In this document: piece after piece, positions 1 through 6,486 of the stretch
How the letters are laid out: the number at the start of each line of letters is the position of its first letter
How positions within the stretch are numbered: the first letter of the stretch is position 1
NCBI GenBank assembly: GCA_944388965.1
Contig: CALXKL010000004.1
Span: forward strand, 62,001-126,000
Direction: 5' to 3'
DNA length: 64,000 nucleotides
Origin: an uncultured Spirochaetales bacterium
GTDB taxonomy: Bacteria > Spirochaetota > Spirochaetia > Sphaerochaetales > Sphaerochaetaceae
Made by a program: the position numbers and the translations under genes
Notes under the pieces: model-generated
Told to the model about the DNA's origin: nothing
The model's input: the letters and a program-made list of their open reading frames with translations, nothing else
Databases searched by the model: none

Positions 1-35
1 TTGGGGTTTCCTGCAAGTGCGATTCTGATTCCCAT
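1..35 (-). CDS. feoB: FeoB ferrous iron transporter, N-terminal fragment
   Basis: Only the first 11 codons lie in the window. They read MGIRIALAGNP followed by an Asn codon, which is the start of the G1 (P-loop) motif GNPN of the FeoB GTPase domain. The ATG is preceded by GGAGG, which sits inside the last codons of the upstream feoA, so the two are probably translationally linked. FeoB is the inner-membrane Fe(II) permease. The identification rests on a short motif plus its position directly after two feoA genes. Confidence 0.85.
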   Translation of the reverse strand, partial: MGIRIALAGNP

Positions 36-40
36 CTTCT

Positions 41-265
41 CTACACCTCCTTGACCTCGACGCATGCCGCGTCGCCCTTTCTGACGGACAGTTCATAACC
101 CCTGACCGTGATCTCGACAGGATCACCGAGCGGAGCGACCTTGCGTATGTGCAGCTCCGTGCCCCTGGTGATGCCCATGTCCATGATCCTCCTCTTGTAG
201 GCGCCGTCCCCGTCGATCGACAGGACACGCACGACGCTTCCAACCTGAGCTTCCCCTAGTGTCAT
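41..265 (-). CDS. feoA: FeoA-domain protein (second in operon)
   Basis: This 74-residue protein has the FeoA SH3-like fold signature: an N-terminal VGSVVRVLSI strand, the RRIMDMGITRGTEL core and a C-terminal ITVRGYELSVRKGDA segment. FeoA is a small cytoplasmic partner of the FeoB iron permease. The start has a good ribosome site (AAAGGAG, 8 nt upstream). The stop lies 5 nt before the feoB ATG. It follows another feoA-like gene by 26 nt, so the operon order is feoA-feoA-feoB, an arrangement often seen in anaerobes. Confidence 0.92.
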   Translation of the reverse strand: MTLGEAQVGSVVRVLSIDGDGAYKRRIMDMGITRGTELHIRKVAPLGDPVEITVRGYELSVRKGDAACVEVKEV

Positions 266-291
266 ACAGATATCTCCTTTGCGGACTTGCC

Positions 292-507
292 TCAGAAGTC
301 CACCATTATGTGCCTTGCCATGTCGGCGTCGATCGCGATCCTGGAATCCTTTATGCTGACGATCACGTTTCCACCCAGCCTGTTCACGATCTCCACGGGC
401 GCCTGGTCGACGAACCCGAGGTTCATCAGGTGCCTTCTCATGTCCTCTCCGCCGGAAAGTCTTGAAATCCTTGCCTTGTCTCCAATCTGCATCAATGTAA
501 GCGGCAT
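292..507 (-). CDS. feoA: FeoA-domain protein (first in operon)
   Basis: A 71-residue FeoA-family protein with the conserved RRHLMNLGFV core and the C-terminal GGNVIVSIKDSRIAI strand pair. It is divergent from its neighbour feoA, so the two are paralogues rather than a recent duplication. I place the start at the ATG at 507, with AAGGTG six bases upstream; an in-frame GTG at 516 is possible. As first gene of the feo operon it lies directly downstream of the promoter at 560-588 and the palindrome at 529-542. Confidence 0.9.
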   Translation of the reverse strand: MPLTLMQIGDKARISRLSGGEDMRRHLMNLGFVDQAPVEIVNRLGGNVIVSIKDSRIAIDADMARHIMVDF

Positions 508-528
508 CACATTCACCTTCTCAACTTG

Positions 529-542
529 TTAGCAATAGCTAA
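529..542. promoter_or_regulatory. Palindromic operator candidate 1 upstream of feo
   Basis: Perfect inverted repeat TTAGC-AATA-GCTAA, between the predicted feo transcription start (about 553) and the feoA start codon. Two related elements lie at 664-677 and 749-762. The arms resemble metal-regulator boxes of the DtxR/MntR type (TTAGG/CCTAA-like), but the regulator is not in the window, so the assignment is inference. Confidence 0.55.
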
Positions 543-559
543 TTCAAATTTCTGTTGTT

Positions 560-588
560 AGTCTATGCAAACTCATATTCATAGTCAA
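560..588 (-). promoter_or_regulatory. Promoter of the feo operon
   Basis: Reading the minus strand there is TTGACT at 588-583, a 17-bp spacer and TAGACT at 565-560. The predicted start near 553 gives a leader of about 45 nt that contains the palindrome at 529-542. A repressor bound there would block transcription. Confidence 0.65.
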
Positions 589-633
589 TGCAGAATCGTA
601 AAATTAAAGCGAATTTGTTGATTTCAAGCTGAA

Positions 634-650
634 TCACACTTCCAGTGTGA
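634..650. repeat. Perfect 7-bp inverted repeat
   Basis: TCACACT-TCC-AGTGTGA in the AT-rich region upstream of feo. The geometry suits a dimeric regulator. No partner gene can be named. Confidence 0.4.
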
Positions 651-663
651 AACTGTAATTCGA

Positions 664-677
664 TTAGAATAAGCTAA
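664..677. promoter_or_regulatory. Palindromic operator candidate 2 upstream of feo
   Basis: TTAG-AATAA-GCTAA, a near-copy of the element at 529-542 with one extra central base. It lies about 75 bp upstream of the feo -35 box. Confidence 0.45.
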
Positions 678-748
678 TATCGTCATCTGTACCTCTGCAA
701 CATATCCTTGAAATACTGATATTTACCAGAAGTCAGACTTGATTATGA

Positions 749-762
749 TTAGCAAGGACTAA
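749..762. promoter_or_regulatory. Palindromic operator candidate 3 upstream of feo
   Basis: TTAG-CAAGGA-CTAA, the third and weakest member of the group. Together the three define a loose TTAGC-N4/5-CTAA consensus spread over 230 bp. Confidence 0.4.
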
Positions 763-935
763 TATTACTGGTACAAAACGGTCTGAGAAGAACATTCTCA
801 AAGATTTCAGGTTGGGTTTCAGGCTAAATCAGCATTTTCCAACACTTTTCGCACCCTGCCACAAGTACTTGGCCTAAAGGTAATCACCTACAGTGCCTTC
901 ACTTGTCATGAACACCGTTACAAAACCCGTAGATA

Positions 936-1031
936 ATAAAAAACCCCTGTGCGGGAAAAAGGAGGTAAACCGCAGTAGGGGAACAAAAGGAGGTAAATTT
1001 ATGTGTTGGAAACTCTTTGTTTCCGTGTTAT
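936..1031 (-). ncRNA. Predicted small RNA with two anti-Shine-Dalgarno segments
   Basis: From a promoter at 1066-1038 the minus strand would give an RNA of about 95 nt. It starts with a hairpin (GGAAAC-AAAGA-GUUUCC, 1024-1008). A linker follows with ACCUCCUUUU (994-985). The 3' end is a Rho-independent terminator: stem CCCCU..UGCGG with CCGCA..AGGGG (981-944), then six U residues. The 15-nt terminator loop carries a second ACCUCCUUUU. Both copies match the 16S rRNA anti-SD tail. No ORF is visible on this strand. Promoter, hairpin and terminator are seen in the sequence; transcription and the role in base-pairing with mRNA leaders are inferred. The plus-strand alternative is a 12-codon ORF at 1001. 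Confidence 0.6.
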
Positions 1032-1037
1032 GGCCTT

Positions 1038-1066
1038 AAGATATTCGAATACGGATTTTATGTCAA
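1038..1066 (-). promoter_or_regulatory. Consensus promoter of the predicted small RNA
   Basis: Minus strand TTGACA (1066-1061), exactly 17 bp, then TATCTT (1043-1038). The -35 box is a perfect consensus match. The predicted start is near 1031. Confidence 0.65.
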
Positions 1067-1078
1067 TATTTTTTTTGA

Positions 1079-1096
1079 AAATTTGTATACAAATTT
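1079..1096. promoter_or_regulatory. Perfect 18-bp palindrome AAATTTGTATACAAATTT
   Basis: The palindrome sits 12 bp upstream of the small-RNA -35 box, a position suited to an activator or repressor. The core TTGTATACAA resembles known GntR/FadR-family sites. A FadR-type gene exists at 47030 but nothing links it to this site. Confidence 0.55.
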
Positions 1097-1211
1097 CTAT
1101 TTTTTATGCGTATTCGTTTGAAAACGGGAATCTTCGTGTCACTATTTCTTTGTAGTATAAGCAGTTAGTACAATTGTAAAATCCATATCCACTTTGTGAA
1201 ATTTTCGTTTC

Positions 1212-1225
1212 AGACCAGTCGGTCT
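1212..1225. promoter_or_regulatory. Inverted repeat AGACC-N4-GGTCT
   Basis: Perfect 5-bp arms with a 4-bp spacer. The form resembles TetR-family boxes such as that of NemR. No TetR gene is visible in the window. The rest of 1097-1293 shows a possible minus-strand -10 (TATACT, 1159-1154) and otherwise nothing I can assign. Confidence 0.3.
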
Positions 1226-1293
1226 CTCTGTTCCATCCCGTTTTTCGGACTTCCATACCAACTGAAAGGCCTGTTTCACGTGGCCGGGCACAA

Positions 1294-1321
1294 TGAAGGC
1301 CGCCCTCGCGGACGGCCTTCA
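1294..1321 (-). terminator. Hairpin after pfk
   Basis: Stem TGAAGGCCG/CGGCCTTCA with a GC-rich loop, 20 bp beyond the pfk stop codon. It has no strong T-run, so efficiency is uncertain. It probably ends the ligA-pfk operon. Confidence 0.6.
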
Positions 1322-1341
1322 CAATGCCTTGGCAAAACCGG

Positions 1342-2667
1342 TCAGTTCTTCATGCTGAACGGCTGACGGGTGTTCTCAAGCACATCCCTCCAAAGGCTGC
1401 CTTCGACGTCGACATGGCTTCTCTTGGACACGGCCTGCTTGATGGGCAGGTAGACGAACTGGTTGTTCACGCGGCTGACCAGACATCTGGTCTTTCCCGC
1501 CATGGCCGCATGCACCGCATGGGCGCCAAGACGTGCGCAGTAGATCGAGTCGTAGCTGTTGGCAGGGGCCGAGCGGATGATGTACGACGGGTCGATGTAC
1601 TTGACCGATGTCGGGATGCCCTCGTCCTTGAAATACTGCTTGATCCTCTCCTTGAGGAAGATGCCGATGTCGTGGTACTTGATGTTGCCCGAGGCATCGG
1701 TCTCGCCTGTGGGAGGCGCGAACTCCTGGCCTGCACCCTCCGCGACGAGGATTACCGCGTGTCCACGTTCCAGAATCCTCCTCTTGAGGTTCTCCAGAAG
1801 GCCGTTGGGGCCATCGAGATCGAACGGACTCTCCGGGATGAGACAGAAGTTGACATCCGACTGGGCCAGGGACGTATGTGCGGCGATGAAGCCGGATTCG
1901 CGGCCCATGACCTTCACCAGGCCGATGCCGTTGATCGAATTCTTCGCCTCCACGTGTGCTCCGCGCACGGAGGGGACCGCGGAAGCGACAGCGGTGTCGA
2001 AGCCGAAGGAGGAGTCGATGAAACTCAGGTCGTTGTCGATCGTCTTGGGCACTCCGACGACCGCGATCTTGAGTCCTCGCTTGCGGATCTCCTCGCCGAT
2101 GTCATAGGCGCCACGGAGCGTACCGTCGCCGCCGATGGTTATGAGGATGTTGATGTTCAGCCTCTCGAGCGAATCGACGATCTCCTCGACCTGCTTGCCG
2201 CCGCCGCGGGCGCTGCCCAGGATCGTGCCGCCCTTCTCCTGTATGTCGTCGACCACGTCCGGATCGAGCGGGATGAGAGGCCAGGACGAGTTCTCCAGCA
2301 GTCCGAGATAGCCGTACTGGATGCCGGAGATCCGCCTGACACCGTAGCGGTACCAGAAACAGCGCACGACCGCCCTGATGACGTTGTTCAGACCGGGGCA
2401 GATGCCTCCGCAGGTGCAGATGGCGGCATGCACATGGCTGGGGTTGAAATAGATCTTCTCCCTGGGGCCGGCGACCTCCATGGCATCCTCATGCACAGGC
2501 TGTCTTCTACCGTCGACCACCTCGGTATCCGTCGAATAGAGGACCTTGTCCTCATCCTTGACGTAGTCGGCCATGCCATCGCCGCCCTGATGGCTCATCC
2601 TTATCGGGGACTGGAGCTTGGCCTCCCCCAGCGTCTCGATATCGAAATCATACAGACGGTCACCCAT
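1342..2667 (-). CDS. 6-phosphofructokinase, clade X type
   Basis: This 441-residue protein phosphorylates fructose 6-phosphate, the committed step of glycolysis in the cytoplasm. The N-terminal nucleotide segment is CGGICPGLNN (about 86-95). The diagnostic residues are GGDGT at 179-183 and PKTIDND at 207-213. In this family Gly at the third-to-fourth position of GGDG favours ATP, whereas Asp (GGDD) marks PPi enzymes; the Lys of PKTIDND is typical of the PPi/plant/trypanosome group. The combination is that of clade X ATP-dependent enzymes, as in a second treponemal PFK. It is the last gene of the ligA operon and overlaps the wHTH gene by 8 bp. ATP use is predicted, not proven. Confidence 0.9.
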   Translation of the reverse strand: MGDRLYDFDIETLGEAKLQSPIRMSHQGGDGMADYVKDEDKVLYSTDTEVVDGRRQPVHEDAMEVAGPREKIYFNPSHVHAAICTCGGICPGLNNVIRAVVRCFWYRYGVRRISGIQYGYLGLLENSSWPLIPLDPDVVDDIQEKGGTILGSARGGGKQVEEIVDSLERLNINILITIGGDGTLRGAYDIGEEIRKRGLKIAVVGVPKTIDNDLSFIDSSFGFDTAVASAVPSVRGAHVEAKNSINGIGLVKVMGRESGFIAAHTSLAQSDVNFCLIPESPFDLDGPNGLLENLKRRILERGHAVILVAEGAGQEFAPPTGETDASGNIKYHDIGIFLKERIKQYFKDEGIPTSVKYIDPSYIIRSAPANSYDSIYCARLGAHAVHAAMAGKTRCLVSRVNNQFVYLPIKQAVSKRSHVDVEGSLWRDVLENTRQPFSMKN

Positions 2668-3028
2668 TCTCGAACTCCTCCTTCATCTGCTCCAGCCTCC
2701 TGCTGAAGCGTTCATACGGTTCCATCACCAGCCGTCTGGCCTCGTCCTGGAACTCCTGGTAGGCCTCCATGAGGCTCGTGCCGAACGGCGTGAGCGTGGC
2801 TCCATCACGGCTGCTGCCTCCCTTGCGCCTGTCCAGGACCTCCATGCCAAGCGACTCCTCCAGCCTCCTTATCATGTTGAAGGCCTTCGTATATGAGATT
2901 GTCATGTCTTTTGCGGCTTTCCGCAAGCTTCCGAGGGCCTTCGTCCTCTCAAGAAGCCAGAGGACGCCGATGCCCATGAACTTCTCCCCTTCGTCGTCGA
3001 CGATGTAGAACTTGCTCTTCAGCTCCAT
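2660..3028 (-). CDS. ModE-type winged-helix DNA-binding protein
   Basis: A 122-residue protein that matches the N-terminal DNA-binding domain of ModE/LysR-like regulators. It has the core LGSLRKAAKDMTISYTKAF helix-turn-helix followed by RRLEESLGMEVLDRR and the basic wing GGSSRDGATLT. The C-terminal molybdate-binding domains of full ModE are missing, as in many short molybdenum-regulator-like proteins. The open frame extends upstream to 3397, but that part overlaps the aminotransferase gene. The ATG at 3028, overlapping the upstream stop by 10 bp, is the sensible start. Target and ligand are unknown. Confidence 0.82.
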   Translation of the reverse strand: MELKSKFYIVDDEGEKFMGIGVLWLLERTKALGSLRKAAKDMTISYTKAFNMIRRLEESLGMEVLDRRKGGSSRDGATLTPFGTSLMEAYQEFQDEARRLVMEPYERFSRRLEQMKEEFENG

Positions 3029-4314
3029 AGCTCTTCTGCGGCCTTGTAGACCTTGTCCACCAGATCCTCCAGGCTCTCCTCCTCGACGGAGCAGTATGCC
3101 AGCCTGAGCGTCCTGTCCATGATGTTCACAGTCCCGATGCCGTAGTCGTCCAGCAGATGGCGTCTGAGCTGCTCGGCGCTGTGGCCTGTGGTGTCGAACG
3201 CCATGAAGTAGCCGGAGTTGAACGGATAGGCCCTGAGCAGCGTCTGCGGATGCGAGGCGATGGCCTGATGGATTCTCCTGTACCGTCTTCTCATCTCCTC
3301 GAACGTGCGCGCCTTGTCGGCCTGCACGTTCTCTCCTTCCCTGTATGCATGCACGAGCATCGACTGGCCGGGCCTGTCGCAGTTGGAGACGGTGCATCTG
3401 ATCATTCCAAGCGTCTTGTTCTCCAAGGCAGCCAGCTGCGCCTTGTCCAGCCCCTTCGAGGCGTAGGTGACGAAACCTATGCGGAAGCCCCAGACCATGT
3501 CCTCCTTGGTGGCACCGTCGCCCTTGATGGCGAAGATGTTCTCATGTGCATCCGCAAGGTAGGCGAACAGGCTCTCGCTTGCCGTCTCCGGCTCGAAGAA
3601 GAGCCCGAAGTAGGCGTCGTCGCTTATCACCATGACCTTTCTGCCCGAATCGGCGACCTCGACGATCGCCTTGACGATGGCATCCATCTCCCTCCTGGTC
3701 GGGGTGTAGCCCGTGGGGTTGTTGGGGAAGTTCAGCATGAGCCTGACGTGGTCGCCATCCTGGTCCATCAGGGTCTTTTTCATCCCCTCCACGTTGAAGC
3801 CGTCTCCATCGAAGAACGGGAAGGTGACGATACGAGCCCCGCGCAGCTCGCTGAAGATCAGGTCGTAGTTGTCCCAGAACAGGTCCGGCAGGACCACCAC
3901 GTCGCCTTCGTCCACGAAGAGCGTGGCGATCATGCTGATGGCATGCGTGAGACCTGCCGACACAAGACAGCCGGAGGTCGGCTTGCCTGCAAGGGAGGGG
4001 TTCTTCCTGACCATCTCCTCCTTCCAGATCGCCCTGAGGGTCTTGTCACCTCCACCCGGTGCGTAGTTGAAGATCTCGCTGGGCTTGAACACGCCTTCGC
4101 GGAACAGGCCCATGATGTCGCCAAGGTGCATCGGCTGTCCCTTGCTCGTGGCAAGGCCGACGGTGGCGTTGTACGTCTTCGCCTTTTCGCCCGCCTCGGC
4201 GCTCTGGGCGGTTATGCCCTTGGGGAAGTACATCCTCTTTCCGACCGACGAGAGGAATCCGTATGCGACGGAACCCTCAAGCGTGCTATTTAGTTCTCTG
4301 GCCAGTTCGTTCAC
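3019..4314 (-). CDS. PLP-dependent class I/II aminotransferase
   Basis: A 431-residue fold-type I aminotransferase. Visible signatures are NNPTG (about 198-202), the DDAY segment (about 232-235) whose Asp binds the pyridine nitrogen, and a Lys near 270 placed eight residues before the Arg of GFRIG, the usual Schiff-base position. I chose the GTG at 4314 because GGAGG lies six bases upstream; longer frames would run into ligA. It lies 31 bp after ligA and overlaps the wHTH gene. The substrate cannot be told; relatives act on aspartate or aromatic amino acids. Confidence 0.85.
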   Translation of the reverse strand: MNELARELNSTLEGSVAYGFLSSVGKRMYFPKGITAQSAEAGEKAKTYNATVGLATSKGQPMHLGDIMGLFREGVFKPSEIFNYAPGGGDKTLRAIWKEEMVRKNPSLAGKPTSGCLVSAGLTHAISMIATLFVDEGDVVVLPDLFWDNYDLIFSELRGARIVTFPFFDGDGFNVEGMKKTLMDQDGDHVRLMLNFPNNPTGYTPTRREMDAIVKAIVEVADSGRKVMVISDDAYFGLFFEPETASESLFAYLADAHENIFAIKGDGATKEDMVWGFRIGFVTYASKGLDKAQLAALENKTLGMIRCTVSNCDRPGQSMLVHAYREGENVQADKARTFEEMRRRYRRIHQAIASHPQTLLRAYPFNSGYFMAFDTTGHSAEQLRRHLLDDYGIGTVNIMDRTLRLAYCSVEEESLEDLVDKVYKAAEELWS

Positions 4315-4345
4315 AAGCAACCTCCTGCCATAACATATATACATA

Positions 4346-6451
4346 TCAGAACCCGAAGGAGAGCTGGCCGGAGTCTCCGTCATCCTCCTTCCCTCCGTCG
4401 CCATCCCCGCTCCAGCCGAGCATGGACAGGAAACGCGCCTCGTCCACTATCTCGACCCCGAGCGCCTGGGCGCTCTGGCGCTTCGACCCGCCGCCCTTTC
4501 CGGCAAGCAGATGCGTCGTCTTTCCGGTTACCGACGATACAGTACGCGCCCCTCTCTTTTCAAGTTCCTTGAGCGCAAGGGTGCGCGGATTGAAATGCTC
4601 GAAGGAGCCGGTGACTGCCCACACCTGTCCCTGGAAGATCTGCTTCAGGGAGCTGCTCTCCTGTTTCTGGGAGAACTGCAGTCCGGCCTCCTCCAGCCGA
4701 CGGATCCGTCCCCTCATGTCCTCGTCCTGGAGCGCCGCGATTATCAGGTTGGCGGTCTGCGGCCCGATCTGGGGTATTCTGGTGAATGCCTCCACATCGT
4801 TGTCGTCGCTTGCCTTCAGCAGCTTGTCCATGGAATCGAATCCGCCCTTGACGAGAATCTCGGCACCCTTGCCCCCGACCTCCGGAAGACCCAGGGATGC
4901 CAGGACCGTGGCAAACGGCCTGTTCTTCGAGTCCTCGACCGCATCCTTGAAGGCCCTGACCATCTTCTCTCCATAGCCCTTCTCGCCTATGAGCCGGTCG
5001 TAGTCGCATGTGTACAGGTCGGGGATATCCTTGACGAGACCCATGTCGTATAGCTTGGCGATGGCCTTCGGGCCTATGGAGTCCATGTCCATCTGGTCAC
5101 GTGCCGTGAAGAACGCGATGCGCCCCTTGACCTGGTCCGGGCACTGTCTGTTAGGGCAGAAGAGATGGGCACCGCGCTTCTCCAGCACGCTCGAGCATGT
5201 GGGACAGGTGGACGGGATGACGAACGTGGTGTTGCCCTCGCCGTTCTTCTCGAGGACCTCCTCGACCGCAGGGATCACATCCCCCCTCTTCACGACGGAG
5301 ACGCTGTCGCCTATGGCGAGTTCGAGCTCGTCTATGTACTCCTGGTTGTGGAGCGTCGCACGTCTGACGGTGGAGCCGCCCAGAGCGACCGGCTCAAGCT
5401 CCGCCACCGGGGTTATGCGCCCGGTGCGCCCGACCTGGACGGTGACGCCAAGGACCTTCGTGACGGCCTGCGGGGACTCGAACTTGTATGCGATCGCCCA
5501 GCGGGGATGATGTTCCGTGTAGCCGAGGGCTTCGCGCACGTCGAGCTCGTTGACCTTGGTGACCATGCCGTCTATCTCGTATTCGAGGGAGCTCCGCCTG
5601 AGCGTAATCTCCTCCAGGTACGATGCCAGATCGCCGAACTCCAGGGCCCTCGCCTCGATGCCGGCCTCGGCAAGAAGCTTTTCGGACTCCTCACGCGATG
5701 AAGAGAAGAGCGCCAGATGCGGGTTTATCCTGAAGCCCAGCCTCCTGAGCTCGGCAAGAATCGCGAGATGGTTGGCCGGAGTCTCGCCTTCATCGCTCCA
5801 GAAGCCCTCGTAGACGAAGATGGTCAGCGGGATGGCGGCCGTCTCGCTGCTCTTCTGCCGCCTTACGGCCCCGGCGGCCATGTTGCGGGGATTGGCGACC
5901 TCCGGATCCGCCTCCTTGAGACGTTCGAAGTCCTTCTTCGCAAGGTACACCTCTCCACGCACGGCAAGGGTGACGGGGCTGGCCAGTCTGAGCGGCACGG
6001 CCCTGATGGTCTTTATGTTCTCGCTCACGTCGTTGCCGACATATCCGTTGCCGCGTGTCAGGGCACGGACGAAAAGCCCGTCTTCGTAATAGAGGACGAT
6101 GGAGATGCCGTCTATCTTCTCCTCCTCGACGAACGACAGCCGTGAAGAGGCGCTCTTCATCGTCTTGTCCATCCAGGAGACGACCTCCTGTGCGCTGTAT
6201 GCCTTGTCGAGCGAGAGGACGGGTATCGTATGGGAGACTTCGGGGAAGTCGCCGGTCAGATCGCTGCCCACACGGTTGGTGGGACTGGTGTCGCTCCTGA
6301 GCTCGGGATGGGCGCGCTCGATGCGCACCAGCTCGTCGAACCGGGCATCGTATTCCAGGTCGCTCATGATGGGCCTGCCATCCACGTAGTAGGCCTTCTG
6401 CGCAGCCAGCAGCTCGTCTGTGAGCCGGGCGGCTCTCCGTTTCAGATCCAT
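4346..6451 (-). CDS. ligA: NAD-dependent DNA ligase LigA
   Basis: A 701-residue ligase that seals nicks in replication and repair. Visible parts in order: the Ia domain with the YYVDG motif (21-25), the adenylation motif EKIDG with nucleophile Lys112, the OB fold (GRTGRITPVAELEPV), a four-cysteine zinc finger (CPTC..CPNRQC), helix-hairpin-helix repeats (PEVGGKGAEILV, IPQIGPQTANLI) and a C-terminal BRCT domain (WAVTGSFEHFNPR, GKTTHLLAG). The length is slightly above the usual 670. The frame is open further upstream, but the ATG at 6451 follows a -10 box by six bases and fits the conserved N-terminus. First gene of the ligA-pfk operon. Confidence 0.97.
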   Translation of the reverse strand: MDLKRRAARLTDELLAAQKAYYVDGRPIMSDLEYDARFDELVRIERAHPELRSDTSPTNRVGSDLTGDFPEVSHTIPVLSLDKAYSAQEVVSWMDKTMKSASSRLSFVEEEKIDGISIVLYYEDGLFVRALTRGNGYVGNDVSENIKTIRAVPLRLASPVTLAVRGEVYLAKKDFERLKEADPEVANPRNMAAGAVRRQKSSETAAIPLTIFVYEGFWSDEGETPANHLAILAELRRLGFRINPHLALFSSSREESEKLLAEAGIEARALEFGDLASYLEEITLRRSSLEYEIDGMVTKVNELDVREALGYTEHHPRWAIAYKFESPQAVTKVLGVTVQVGRTGRITPVAELEPVALGGSTVRRATLHNQEYIDELELAIGDSVSVVKRGDVIPAVEEVLEKNGEGNTTFVIPSTCPTCSSVLEKRGAHLFCPNRQCPDQVKGRIAFFTARDQMDMDSIGPKAIAKLYDMGLVKDIPDLYTCDYDRLIGEKGYGEKMVRAFKDAVEDSKNRPFATVLASLGLPEVGGKGAEILVKGGFDSMDKLLKASDDNDVEAFTRIPQIGPQTANLIIAALQDEDMRGRIRRLEEAGLQFSQKQESSSLKQIFQGQVWAVTGSFEHFNPRTLALKELEKRGARTVSSVTGKTTHLLAGKGGGSKRQSAQALGVEIVDEARFLSMLGWSGDGDGGKEDDGDSGQLSFGF

Positions 6452-6457
6452 GCTGGA

Positions 6458-6486
6458 AGTATAGCAGGAAAGGAGCCTTTGGTCAG
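6458..6486 (-). promoter_or_regulatory. ligA promoter, leaderless type
   Basis: Minus strand CTGACC (6486-6481), 17 bp, extended -10 TGC-TATACT (-10 at 6463-6458), then six bases to the ATG. There is no room for a ribosome site, so the mRNA probably begins at or next to the start codon. The -35 box overlaps the stop codon of the upstream flavoprotein gene. Confidence 0.65.

Noticed and set aside
1001-1039. Plus-strand 12-codon ORF (MCWKLFVSVLWP) behind a strong AAAAGGAGG
   Set aside because: The opposite strand has a consensus promoter and a terminator with U-run that include the same bases. The apparent ribosome sites are then the complement of the small RNA's anti-SD segments. Not fully excluded.
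1104-1322. Minus-strand frame of 72 codons
   Set aside because: It begins inside the pfk terminator hairpin, has no ribosome site and no recognisable protein features.
1324-2706. Long plus-strand frame opposite pfk
   Set aside because: Low-complexity Asp/Val/Arg-rich shadow of the high-GC pfk gene. Many similar shadows occur opposite other genes.
3029-3397. N-terminal extension of the ModE-like protein
   Set aside because: It overlaps the aminotransferase gene in another frame and looks like shadow sequence.
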